Below, piece after piece: positions 44,294-52,583 of a stretch of DNA of 64,000 nucleotides. The notes beneath the pieces are model-generated. The model had not been told where the DNA came from, did no database searches, and saw nothing but the letters and a program-made list of their open reading frames with translations. Source of the DNA: Pseudomonas putida (GTDB lineage Bacteria; Pseudomonadota; Gammaproteobacteria; Pseudomonadales; Pseudomonadaceae). The translations under genes and the position numbers were made by a program. Where the stretch lies: the NCBI RefSeq assembly GCF_001976065.1, contig NZ_MNAH01000007.1, positions 1,115 through 65,114 on the forward strand, written 5' to 3'. Numbering within the stretch: position 1 is the stretch's first letter; each line of letters begins with the position of its first letter.

Positions 44294-44379
44294 TCACTCC
44301 ATCGCTGTGACGCCACCCTGCCATTGCACCCTCGGGCGCGCCACACCACCTGTCAACACGAACAAGAAGGAAGACTGCA

Positions 44380-45306
44380 GTGAGCGCTGACTACCCTCGC
44401 GACCTGATCGGTTACGGCAGTAACCCTCCGCACCCACACTGGCCGGGCAATGCCCGCATCGCCCTGTCTTTCGTACTCAATTACGAAGAAGGCGGCGAGC
44501 GCAACATCCTGCACGGCGACAAAGAGTCTGAAGCGTTCCTTTCGGAAATGGTCTCGGCGCAACCGCTGCAAGGCGCGCGCAACATGAGCATGGAATCGCT
44601 TTACGAGTATGGCAGCCGCGCTGGCGTCTGGCGGATCCTGAAACTGTTCAAGGAATTCGACATTCCGCTGACCGTTTTCGCCGTGGCCATGGCCGCCCAG
44701 CGTCACCCGGATGTGATCCACGCCATGGTCGAGGCCGGCCACGAGATCTGCAGCCACGGCTACCGCTGGATCGACTACCAGTACATGGACGAAGCCCAGG
44801 AACGCGAGCACATGCTCGAGGCGATCCGCATCCTCACCGAAATCACCGGCGAACGCCCGTTGGGCTGGTACACCGGCCGTACGGGTCCGAACACGCGCAA
44901 GCTGGTGATGGAAGAAGGCGGTTTCCTCTACGACAGCGACACCTACGACGACGACCTGCCCTACTGGGAACCGAACAACCCGACCGGCAAGCCGCACCTG
45001 GTGATCCCGTACACCCTGGACACCAACGACATGCGCTTCACCCAGGTCCAGGGTTTCAACAAGGGCGACGACTTCTTCGAATACCTCAAGGATGCGTTCG
45101 ACGTGCTGTACGCTGAAGGCGCCGAAGCACCAAAGATGCTGTCTATCGGCCTGCACTGCCGGCTGATTGGCCGTCCGGCGCGCCTGGCTTCGCTCAAGCG
45201 CTTTATCGAATACGCTAAAAGTCATGAACAGGTGTGGTTCAGCCGTCGCGTCGACATCGCGCGCCACTGGCAGGAAACCCACCCGTACCAAGGGGCCGCG
45301 AAATGA
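44380..45306 (+). CDS. puuE: Allantoinase PuuE
   Basis: This 308-residue polysaccharide-deacetylase-fold enzyme hydrolyses allantoin to allantoate; it is unrelated to amidohydrolase-type allantoinase. The family motifs LNYEEGGERN near the start, HEICSHGYRW with metal-site His residues, and the C-terminal HCRLIGRPARL are present. The start is GTG with an AAGGAAG ribosome site. Its stop overlaps the uraD start (ATGA). Confidence 0.95.
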   Translation: MSADYPRDLIGYGSNPPHPHWPGNARIALSFVLNYEEGGERNILHGDKESEAFLSEMVSAQPLQGARNMSMESLYEYGSRAGVWRILKLFKEFDIPLTVFAVAMAAQRHPDVIHAMVEAGHEICSHGYRWIDYQYMDEAQEREHMLEAIRILTEITGERPLGWYTGRTGPNTRKLVMEEGGFLYDSDTYDDDLPYWEPNNPTGKPHLVIPYTLDTNDMRFTQVQGFNKGDDFFEYLKDAFDVLYAEGAEAPKMLSIGLHCRLIGRPARLASLKRFIEYAKSHEQVWFSRRVDIARHWQETHPYQGAAK

Positions 45307-45818
45307 GCGCCTTTCAAACCTTGAAACCCTCGACCTTGAGCCGCGACGCTTTCGTCAAAGCCTTCGCCGACATCTACGAACATTCGCCATGGGTGGCCGA
45401 AAAGGCCTTCGACCTGGGCCAGGACGCTTCGATCGACCAGATCGAAACCCTGCACCAGCGCATGAGCGACATCCTGTTGAGCGCCGATCACGCCAGCCAG
45501 CTGGCTTTGATCAACGCTCACCCGGACCTGGCCGGCAAAGCCGCCGTCCAGGGCCAACTCACCGAAGCCAGCACCCATGAACAGGCTGGCGCCGGTATTC
45601 ACCAATGCACGGCCGAAGAGTTCCAGCGCTTCACCGAGCTGAACGACGCCTACAAGGCCAAGTTCAAGTTTCCCTTCATCATGGCGGTAAAAGGCAGCAA
45701 CCGGCATCAGATCCTCGCGGCGTTCGAAACGCGCATCCACAACCCGCAAGATACCGAGTTCAAGTGCGCGCTGGCGGAGATCAACAAGATCGCCCTGTTC
45801 CGATTACTGACCCTATAA
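45303..45818 (+). CDS. uraD: OHCU decarboxylase
   Basis: This 171-residue enzyme decarboxylates 2-oxo-4-hydroxy-4-carboxy-5-ureidoimidazoline to (S)-allantoin. The family signature INAHPDLAGKAA contains the catalytic His, and KFPFIMAVKG follows. It is translationally coupled to puuE by an ATGA overlap. Confidence 0.95.
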   Translation: MSAFQTLKPSTLSRDAFVKAFADIYEHSPWVAEKAFDLGQDASIDQIETLHQRMSDILLSADHASQLALINAHPDLAGKAAVQGQLTEASTHEQAGAGIHQCTAEEFQRFTELNDAYKAKFKFPFIMAVKGSNRHQILAAFETRIHNPQDTEFKCALAEINKIALFRLLTL

Positions 45819-45907
45819 GCAAGCCTGGCCCGGGTGCTGTTAAACGCGAAAAGTACCCTGGGCCCTGCAAGCATCCCAAGCCAACTTATTAAAGGCAGAC
45901 AAGAAGA

Positions 45908-46903
45908 ATGAAAGCTTACGCCGTACCTTTCGAGAAGTTCGTCAACCTGGCCGACGCCCGCCTGGGCACCAAAATCATCTCGGTCACCGATGACTGGTTC
46001 GCAGACGCCAACCGTCTGTTCCAACCGACCCCGGCCGTGTGGAAGGAGGGCGTGTTCGATGACAACGGCAAGTGGATGGACGGCTGGGAGTCGCGCCGCA
46101 AGCGCTTCGAAGGCTACGACAGCGCGGTGATCCGCCTGGGTGTGCCTGGCTCGATCAAGGGCGTGGACATCGATACTTCATTCTTCACCGGCAACTTCCC
46201 ACCGTCGGCCTCCCTGGAAGCCTGCTTCCTGGCCTCGGGCGAGCCGGATGCAAACACCCAGTGGACTGAAGTACTGTCCGCCGTCGAGCTGCAAGGCAAC
46301 AGCCACCACTACCACGAAATCAGCAACGACCAGGCCTTCAGCCATCTGCGCTTCAACATCTACCCGGACGGCGGTGTAGCCCGCCTGCGCGTCTACGGCA
46401 TTCCGTTCCGCGACTGGTCGGCTGTGGGCGACAACGAGCAAGTCGACCTGGCCGCAGCCCTCAACGGTGGCCGCGCCCTCGCCTGCTCCGACGAACACTT
46501 CGGCCGCATGAGCAACATCCTCAACCCGGGCCGTGGCATCAACATGGGCGACGGCTGGGAAACCGCGCGTCGTCGCACACCGGGCAATGACTGGGTGATC
46601 GTCGCCCTGGGTCACCCGGGCGAGATCGAGAAAATCATCGTCGATACCCTGCACTTCAAGGGCAACTACCCGGACAGCTGCTCGATCCAGGGCGCGTTCG
46701 TGAAAGGCGGTACCGACAGCCAGATCGAAACCCAGTCGCTGTTCTGGCGCGAACTGCTGCCAAGCCAGAAGCTGGAAATGCACGCCGAACACACCTTCGC
46801 CGAGCAGATCAAGGCCCTGGGCCCGATCACCCACATCCGCTTGAACGTGTTCCCGGACGGTGGCGTGAGCCGCCTGCGCGTTCTCGGCAAGGTTGCGAAG
46901 TAA
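45908..46903 (+). CDS. alc: Allantoicase
   Basis: This 331-residue enzyme hydrolyses allantoate to ureidoglycolate and urea. Two similar beta-sandwich repeats are visible, with matching GWESRRKR/GWETARRR and DGGVARLRVYG/DGGVSRLRVLG motifs. It follows uraD by 89 bases. Confidence 0.96.
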   Translation: MKAYAVPFEKFVNLADARLGTKIISVTDDWFADANRLFQPTPAVWKEGVFDDNGKWMDGWESRRKRFEGYDSAVIRLGVPGSIKGVDIDTSFFTGNFPPSASLEACFLASGEPDANTQWTEVLSAVELQGNSHHYHEISNDQAFSHLRFNIYPDGGVARLRVYGIPFRDWSAVGDNEQVDLAAALNGGRALACSDEHFGRMSNILNPGRGINMGDGWETARRRTPGNDWVIVALGHPGEIEKIIVDTLHFKGNYPDSCSIQGAFVKGGTDSQIETQSLFWRELLPSQKLEMHAEHTFAEQIKALGPITHIRLNVFPDGGVSRLRVLGKVAK

Positions 46904-46911
46904 CACCCGAT

Positions 46912-47012
46912 CGTTCCCACGCTCTGCGTGGGAATGCATACCGTGACGCTCCGCGTCACAGTGGACGCGGAGCGTCCATGGCGGCGTTCCCACGCAGAGC
47001 GTGGGAACGATC
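46912..47012. repeat. Third REP family, inverted pair inside the purine operon
   Basis: GATCGTTCCCACGCTCTGCG appears near 46910 and its inverse near 46990-47012; inside, GACGCTCCGCGTC and GGACGCGGAGCGTCC add further symmetry. The structure lies in the transcript between alc and allA, where it could act as an RNA stability or attenuation element. Confidence 0.85.
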
Positions 47013-47038
47013 AAACACAGAATTCGGATAAGAACAGC

Positions 47039-47542
47039 ATGCGCACACTGACGATTGAACCGCTGACCAAAGAAGCCTTCGCCCCTTTCGGTGACGTGAT
47101 CGAAACCGACGGCAGCGATCACTTCATGATCAACAACGGTTCGACCATGCGCTTTCACAAACTGGCGACGGTGGAAACCGCAACGCCAGAGGACAAGGCG
47201 ATCATCAGCATTTTCCGCGCCGACGCGCAGGACATGCCGCTGACCGTCTGCATGCTGGAGCGTCATCCGCTGGGCAGCCAGGCTTTCATTCCGCTGCTCG
47301 GCAACCCCTTTCTGATCGTGGTCGCGCCACTTGGCGATGAACCTGTATCAGGCTTGGTCCGCGCCTTCGTCACCAACGGCAGGCAGGGCATCAATTACCA
47401 TCGCGGCGTCTGGCACCACCCGGTGCTGACGATCGAAAAGCGGGATGACTTCCTGGTGGTTGATCGCAGTGGCACAGGCAATAACTGCGATGAGCATTTT
47501 TTCAAAGAGGATGAGCGTTTGATCCTCGCCCCCCACCAATAA
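47039..47542 (+). CDS. allA: Ureidoglycolate lyase
   Basis: This 167-residue cupin-fold enzyme converts ureidoglycolate to glyoxylate and urea. The family start MRTLTIEPLTKEAFAPFGDV and the INYHRGVWHHPV signature are present. The ATG is at 47039, after the REP pair. Confidence 0.94.
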   Translation: MRTLTIEPLTKEAFAPFGDVIETDGSDHFMINNGSTMRFHKLATVETATPEDKAIISIFRADAQDMPLTVCMLERHPLGSQAFIPLLGNPFLIVVAPLGDEPVSGLVRAFVTNGRQGINYHRGVWHHPVLTIEKRDDFLVVDRSGTGNNCDEHFFKEDERLILAPHQ

Positions 47543-47593
47543 GAGAAGGTCTGATCACTCGACAACAAGAGTGACAGGCGAGAGGTAAAGACT

Positions 47594-48898
47594 GTGGAAG
47601 CACATCTGTTGGAATGGCTGAACCTGAGCGTGCGCTGGGTTCACATGATTACCGGCGTGGCCTGGATCGGCGCATCGTTCTACTTCGTCTGGCTGGAAAA
47701 CAACCTCAATCGGGTCAACCCGAAAAGCGGTCTGGCCGGTGATCTGTGGGCGATCCACGGCGGCGGTATCTATCACCTGGAAAAATACAAACTGGCTCCG
47801 CCGACCATGCCGGACAACCTGCACTGGTTCAAATGGGAAGCCTACTTCACCTGGCTGTCGGGTATCGCGCTGCTGTGCGTGGTGTTCTACTCCAATCCGA
47901 CGCTCTACCTGCTGGCTCCGGGCAGCACCCTGAGCGGCCCTGAAGGCGTGGCCATCGGTATCGGCTCGCTGTTCATCGGCTGGTTCGTCTACTCCTTCCT
48001 CTGCGACTCGGCCCTGGGCAAGCGCCCTGCCCTGCTCGGTTTCATCCTGTTCGTGCTGATCATCGGCGCGGCCTATGGCTTCAGCAAGGTGTTCAGCGGT
48101 CGTGGTGCGTACCTGCACGTCGGCGCGATCATCGGCACCATCATGGTCGGCAACGTGTTCCGCATCATCATGCCGGCGCAACGCGCACTGGTGGCGGCGA
48201 TTGCCGAGAACCGCACGCCGGATCCGGCGCTGCCGGCCAAAGGCCTGCTGCGTTCGCGTCACAACAACTACTTCACCTTGCCGGTGCTGTTCATCATGAT
48301 CAGCAACCACTTCCCGAGCACCTATGGCAGCCAGTACAACTGGTTGATCCTGGCCGGGATCGCGGTGCTGGCGGTGTTGGTGCGTCACTACTTCAACACC
48401 CGCCACGACAGCCACAAGTTTGCCTGGACCCTGCCAGTGGCAGCGGTGGGCATGATTTGCCTGGCCTACGTGTCCGGGCCGAAGCCGATGTCCAGCGCCC
48501 CTGAAGTGGCCAAGGCACCTGCTGCGATCGAGTACCAGCCACTGCCGGAAACAGCAGTGGGCGGTGGCTTGAAACCGGCCGAAGCCAAACCTGCACAAGC
48601 GCCTGCCGCCGCCCCGGCGCAAGCGTCCAATGCCGGTCCTGGTTTCGACAAGGTCCACAGCGTGATTCAGGAACGCTGCACGGTTTGCCACTCGTCCAAA
48701 CCGACCAGCCCGCTGTTCAGCGCAGCCCCGGCCGGCGTGATGCTCGACACCCCCGAGCAGATCCGCCAGAACGCCGCGCGGATCCAGGCTCAAGCCGTCG
48801 CCAGCCAGATCATGCCACTGGGCAACATCACCCAGATGACCCAGCAGGAACGTGACCTGATCGGCGCCTGGATTGTTCAGGGTGCTCCGACCAATTAA
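47594..48898 (+). CDS. puuD: Membrane urate oxidase PuuD with cytochrome c domain
   Basis: This 434-residue protein has about eight membrane helices (about 1-300; DUF989 region with HMITGVAWIGASFYFVW) and, after an Ala/Pro-rich linker, a C-terminal c-type haem motif CTVCH near residue 362. Such proteins are known urate oxidases that pass electrons to the respiratory chain and avoid making hydrogen peroxide. It supplies the substrate for hiuH. The start is GTG. Confidence 0.93.
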   Translation: MEAHLLEWLNLSVRWVHMITGVAWIGASFYFVWLENNLNRVNPKSGLAGDLWAIHGGGIYHLEKYKLAPPTMPDNLHWFKWEAYFTWLSGIALLCVVFYSNPTLYLLAPGSTLSGPEGVAIGIGSLFIGWFVYSFLCDSALGKRPALLGFILFVLIIGAAYGFSKVFSGRGAYLHVGAIIGTIMVGNVFRIIMPAQRALVAAIAENRTPDPALPAKGLLRSRHNNYFTLPVLFIMISNHFPSTYGSQYNWLILAGIAVLAVLVRHYFNTRHDSHKFAWTLPVAAVGMICLAYVSGPKPMSSAPEVAKAPAAIEYQPLPETAVGGGLKPAEAKPAQAPAAAPAQASNAGPGFDKVHSVIQERCTVCHSSKPTSPLFSAAPAGVMLDTPEQIRQNAARIQAQAVASQIMPLGNITQMTQQERDLIGAWIVQGAPTN

Positions 48899-48907
48899 TC
48901 GTTGAAA

Positions 48908-48972
48908 AGCTTCGCTGGCAAGCCAGCTCCTACAGGGTTTCGCATGACCTGTAGGAGCTGGCTTGCCAGCGA
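48908..48972. repeat. REP inverted pair
   Basis: CGCTGGCAAGCCAGCTCCTACAG (shortened) faces its inverse across about 18 bases between puuD and the permease gene. It belongs to the same family as 1-523. Confidence 0.8.
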
Positions 48973-49036
48973 TTGGCCGCGACGCGGTCCACCTGATGCA
49001 CAAAATCACAAGAATAAAAATGATCCGAGGTGTTGC

Positions 49037-50395
49037 ATGTCCGAGCTCTCCCAAGCACGCATCCCCGACGCACCCGCCATTCAGCGTTTGCCTCTCTTGC
49101 AACTGATCCTGGTCGGTTTGCAACATGTTCTGCTGATGTACGGTGGCGCCATCGCGGTGCCGCTGATCATCGGACAGGCCGCTGGCCTGAGTCGTGAAGA
49201 AATCGCCTTCCTGATCAATGCCGACCTGCTGGTCGCCGGCATCGCCACCATCGTCCAGTCACTCGGCATCGGCCCCATGGGCATTCGCATGCCGGTGATG
49301 ATGGGCGCCAGTTTCGCCGCCGTCGGCAGCATGGTCGCCATGGCCGGCATGCCCGGTATCGGCCTGCAGGGGATCTTCGGCGCGACAATCGCCGCCGGGT
49401 TCTTCGGCATGCTCATCGCGCCGTTCATGTCCAAGGTCGTGCGCTTCTTCCCCCCTCTGGTGACCGGCACGGTCATCACCTCGATCGGTCTTTCGCTGTT
49501 CCCCGTGGCCGTGAACTGGGCCGGCGGCGGCGCGGCTGCCGCTCAATTCGGTTCGCCGATCTACCTGACCATCGCCGCGCTGGTACTGGGCACCATCCTG
49601 CTGGTGCATCGCTTCATGCGCGGTTTCTGGGTCAATATTTCGGTGCTGATCGGCATGTGCCTGGGCTACGTGCTCTGCGGCGTGCTCGGCATGGTTGACC
49701 TCAGCGGCATGGCTCAGGCGCCATGGCTGCAGTTCGTCACCCCGCTGCATTTCGGCATGCCGAAATTCGAGCTCGCGCCAATCCTCTCGATGTGCCTGGT
49801 GGTGGTGATCATTTTCGTCGAATCCACCGGCATGTTCCTCGCCCTGGGCAAGATCACCGGCCAGGAAGTCTGCCCGCGAATGCTGCGCCGTGGCCTGCTG
49901 TGTGACGCCGGCGCTTCATTCTTCGCCGGTTTCTTCAACACCTTCACCCACTCCTCCTTCGCGCAGAACATCGGCCTGGTGCAGATGACCGGCGTGCGCT
50001 GCCGTTCGGTGACCATTGTCGCCGGTGGCTTGCTGATCGTCCTGAGCCTGCTGCCCAAGGCCGCATTCCTCGTGGCCTCGATTCCCCCGGCGGTGCTGGG
50101 CGGCGCGGCGATTGCGATGTTCGGCATGGTCGCCGCCACCGGGATCAAGATCCTGCAGGAAGCCGACATCGGCGACCGGCGCAATCAGTTGCTGGTGGCG
50201 GTGAGCATCGGCATGGGCCTGATCCCGGTGGTGCGTCCGGAGTTTTTCGCCCACCTGCCCCTGTGGATGAGCCCGATCACCCACAGCGGTATCGCGATGG
50301 CCACGCTCAGTGCGCTAACGCTGAACCTGCTGTTCAACATCCTTGGCGGCGCTGAACGCGCGGCCATCAACGACTGCCACGCCCACACCCACTAA
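49037..50395 (+). CDS. NCS2 purine permease (urate/xanthine type)
   Basis: This 452-residue nucleobase:cation symporter-2 transporter has fourteen expected membrane helices. The NCS2 motif appears as QNIGLVQMTGVRCRSV, and Glu in VVVIIFVESTGMFLALG lies in helix 8, the purine-binding site. Its place in the urate pathway suggests urate or xanthine as substrate. The start at 49037 has a GAGG site. Confidence 0.92.
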   Translation: MSELSQARIPDAPAIQRLPLLQLILVGLQHVLLMYGGAIAVPLIIGQAAGLSREEIAFLINADLLVAGIATIVQSLGIGPMGIRMPVMMGASFAAVGSMVAMAGMPGIGLQGIFGATIAAGFFGMLIAPFMSKVVRFFPPLVTGTVITSIGLSLFPVAVNWAGGGAAAAQFGSPIYLTIAALVLGTILLVHRFMRGFWVNISVLIGMCLGYVLCGVLGMVDLSGMAQAPWLQFVTPLHFGMPKFELAPILSMCLVVVIIFVESTGMFLALGKITGQEVCPRMLRRGLLCDAGASFFAGFFNTFTHSSFAQNIGLVQMTGVRCRSVTIVAGGLLIVLSLLPKAAFLVASIPPAVLGGAAIAMFGMVAATGIKILQEADIGDRRNQLLVAVSIGMGLIPVVRPEFFAHLPLWMSPITHSGIAMATLSALTLNLLFNILGGAERAAINDCHAHTH

Positions 50396-50410
50396 GTCAG
50401 AAGCACACAC

Positions 50411-50507
50411 CCCCTGCAGGAGCCGGTTTGCCGGCGAAAGCGGAGTATCAGGCGAGATTGATTCTGGATCTGCTGGCCTCTTCGCTGGCAAGCCAGCTCC
50501 TACAGGG
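50411..50507. repeat. REP inverted pair
   Basis: CCCCTGCAGGAGCCGGTTTGCC and the inverse CGCTGGCAAGCCAGCTCCTAC (shortened) flank about 45 bases between the permease and the first outer-membrane channel gene. Confidence 0.8.
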
Positions 50508-50555
50508 GGTAGGGGTTTCCTGCGCCTTGAAAATAAGAAAAAGAGGGAGCAACAG

Positions 50556-51341
50556 ATGATTCGTACACAGACAAACCTGTTGTTGGCAGGCGGTCTTTTG
50601 GCCGCCACTCAAGCCATGGCCGGCGATTTGCTGCTGTGGCAAACCAACAGCCTGAGCTACCTGTACGGCAAGGATTTCGCGGTCAACCCGTCGATCCAGC
50701 AGACGGTAACCTTCGAGCACGCCGATCGCTGGAAGTACGGCGACAACTTCATGTTCATCGACAGCACCTACTACAACGGCGAGAAAGACCGCAACAAGGG
50801 TGTTCACGCCTATTACGGCGAGTTCAGCCCGCGCCTCTCCCTGGGCAAGATCCTCGACCGCCGTTTCGAATTCGGCCCGATCAAGGACGTGCTGCTGGCC
50901 ATGACCTACGAGAACGGCGAAGACGACACCGAGGCCTACCTGATCGGCCCCGGTTTCGACCTTGCCATACCAGGCTTCAACTATTTCACCTTGAACTTCT
51001 ATAACCGCCAGACAGAAGGCTCGCGTCCCGGCGATGATGTCTGGCAGGTCAGCCCGGCCTGGTCCTACACCGTTCCACTGGGCAACTCGAGCGTGCTGAT
51101 CGACGGCTACCTGGACTGGGTGGTGGACAACGACCAGAACTCCCACGGCACCTATCACGCCAACGTGCACTTCAACCCGCAGATCAAGTACGACTTGGGC
51201 AAAACCCTTGGCTGGCGGGAAAAACAGGTGTACGTCGGCGTCGAATACAGCTACTGGAAAGACAAGTACGGCATCGAAAACAACGGCAATCTCGACACCA
51301 ATGAAAACACCACCAGCCTGCTGGTGAAGGTGCATTTCTAA
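50556..51341 (+). CDS. Tsx/OmpK-type outer-membrane channel, copy 1
   Basis: This 261-residue beta-barrel precursor has a signal peptide (cleavage after AMA, about residue 22) and the Tsx-family start GDLLLWQTNSLSYLYGKDF. The protein ends in Phe, as is usual for outer-membrane barrels. It presumably admits purines, nucleosides or urate across the outer membrane. It is about three-quarters identical by eye to the next gene. Confidence 0.9.
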   Translation: MIRTQTNLLLAGGLLAATQAMAGDLLLWQTNSLSYLYGKDFAVNPSIQQTVTFEHADRWKYGDNFMFIDSTYYNGEKDRNKGVHAYYGEFSPRLSLGKILDRRFEFGPIKDVLLAMTYENGEDDTEAYLIGPGFDLAIPGFNYFTLNFYNRQTEGSRPGDDVWQVSPAWSYTVPLGNSSVLIDGYLDWVVDNDQNSHGTYHANVHFNPQIKYDLGKTLGWREKQVYVGVEYSYWKDKYGIENNGNLDTNENTTSLLVKVHF

Positions 51342-51715
51342 GATGACCCGCAACCGTGCCCCACACCTGCCGTCGGTGCGCTGTTGCGGGGCACTTGAGA
51401 CCTGGCCAAGGAGTCAGTATTCTCCGCGGCCGCCTGAATCCGCTTTAAAAAAAAGCCCGGATTTAATTCCTGACCAGAAAGCCAACTTATCCCGGCTCTG
51501 GACGGTACCAAGGCGTCCCCAAACCACTCTCAATCGACTGTTTTTGAGCAGCCGAGCGGGAGTTTTTTTGTTTTCTGAAAGCCTTGGCGCAGCTCTTGCT
51601 TACAGCACTAAAGCTGACCGATTGGATGACTTTTTGCAGCTACGGAAAAGACGCCACACCAGAGCGTCGACCTTAAAAAAATAACGTGAAACCACTACTT
51701 TTTGGGAGCAACCGA
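51342..51715. other. 374-base gap with a candidate structured leader
   Basis: Between the two channel genes there is a possible stem at 51356-51394 (GTGCCCC/GGGGCAC) and, at 51490-51574, a multi-stem structure with a U-tract (listed separately). No gene was seen. Confidence 0.55.
51490..51574 (+). terminator. Multi-stem RNA element ending in a U-tract
   Basis: Outer stem TCCCGgCTC (51490-51498) pairs with GAGCGGGA (51554-51561). Inside are GGACG/CGTCC (51500-51518) and CTCAA/TTGAG (51529-51548). A T-rich tract (51563-51574) follows. It is either the terminator of the first channel gene or an attenuator/riboswitch-like leader for the second, whose start is 141 bases downstream. Confidence 0.5.
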
Positions 51716-52501
51716 ATGAAACGTACGTGCACTAGCCTGATGCTGGCGGGATCATTGCTGGCGGGGGGTCAGGCCATGGCCGGCGACTTGCTGCAATGGC
51801 AGAACAACAGCCTGACCTACCTGTATGGCAAGGACTTCCAGGTCAACCCGCGCATCCAGCAGACCGTGACCTTCGAACACGCCGACGGCTGGAAATACGG
51901 CGACAACTTCTTCTTCATCGACAAGATCTTCTACAACGGCAAGGAAGACTCTTTCGCGGGTGAAAACACTCACTACGGCGAATTCAGCCCGCGCCTGTCG
52001 TTCAACAAGATCTTCGATCAGAAGCTGGAGTTCGGCCCGATCAAGGACGTGCTGCTGGCCATGACCTACGAGTTCGGCGAAGACGACACCGAGTCGTACC
52101 TGATTGGTCCGGGCTTCGACCTGGCCATCCCCGGCTTCGACTACTTCCAGCTGAACTTCTACAACCGTCACACCGAAGGCGACCGCCCGGGTGACGATGT
52201 CTGGCAGATCACTCCGGCATGGTCCTACACCATCCCGGTGGGCGACTCGGACGTGCTGATCGACGGCTTCATGGACTGGGTAGTCGACAACGACGTCAAC
52301 GACAAAGGCGAATACCACGCCAACCTGCACTTCAACCCGCAGGTCAAGTACGACCTGGGCAAGGCGCTGAACCTGGGTGCCAAGCAACTGTACGTCGGTG
52401 TCGAGTATGACTACTGGAAAAACAAGTACGGTATCGAAGACAGCCAGGGCTTCAAGACGGATCAGAGCGTGACCAGCTTCCTGGTCAAGGTTCACTTCTG
52501 A
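51716..52501 (+). CDS. Tsx/OmpK-type outer-membrane channel, copy 2
   Basis: This 261-residue paralogue of the preceding gene has the same length, signal peptide (AMA-GD), Tsx motifs and C-terminal Phe. The start at 51716 has GGGAG just upstream. Differences cluster in loop-like segments (DKIFYNGKEDSFAGENTHYG compared with DSTYYNGEKDRNKGVHAYYG), suggesting altered selectivity after tandem duplication. Confidence 0.9.
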   Translation: MKRTCTSLMLAGSLLAGGQAMAGDLLQWQNNSLTYLYGKDFQVNPRIQQTVTFEHADGWKYGDNFFFIDKIFYNGKEDSFAGENTHYGEFSPRLSFNKIFDQKLEFGPIKDVLLAMTYEFGEDDTESYLIGPGFDLAIPGFDYFQLNFYNRHTEGDRPGDDVWQITPAWSYTIPVGDSDVLIDGFMDWVVDNDVNDKGEYHANLHFNPQVKYDLGKALNLGAKQLYVGVEYDYWKNKYGIEDSQGFKTDQSVTSFLVKVHF

Positions 52502-52507
52502 TTTAAA

Positions 52508-52568
52508 ACTTCGCAAGCAGGCTCGCTCCCACACGCGATCAACTGTGGGAGCGAGCCTGCTCGCGATG
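52508..52568. repeat. REP inverted pair
   Basis: TTCGCAAGCAGGCTCGCTCC and GGAGCGAGCCTGCTCGCGA face each other about 15 bases apart, in the gap between the channel gene and the convergent patatin gene. It is the same family as at 2.2 kb. Confidence 0.85.
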
Positions 52569-52583
52569 GCTTCACCTCCGATC

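Larger units (their letters stand above)
43936..44379. other. Divergent hiuH/puuE control region
   Basis: This 444-base AT-rich region separates hiuH and puuE. It contains two TTGT...ACAA palindromes (listed separately) and a candidate puuE promoter: TTACAA (44265-44270), a 16-base spacer and TATACA (44287-44292). The -10 lies within the second palindrome, so a bound protein would block the promoter. No gene is evident. Confidence 0.6.

Noticed and set aside
51342..51715. Known purine riboswitch before the second channel gene
   Set aside because: The conserved purine-riboswitch core was not recognised; only an unclassified multi-stem element is claimed.
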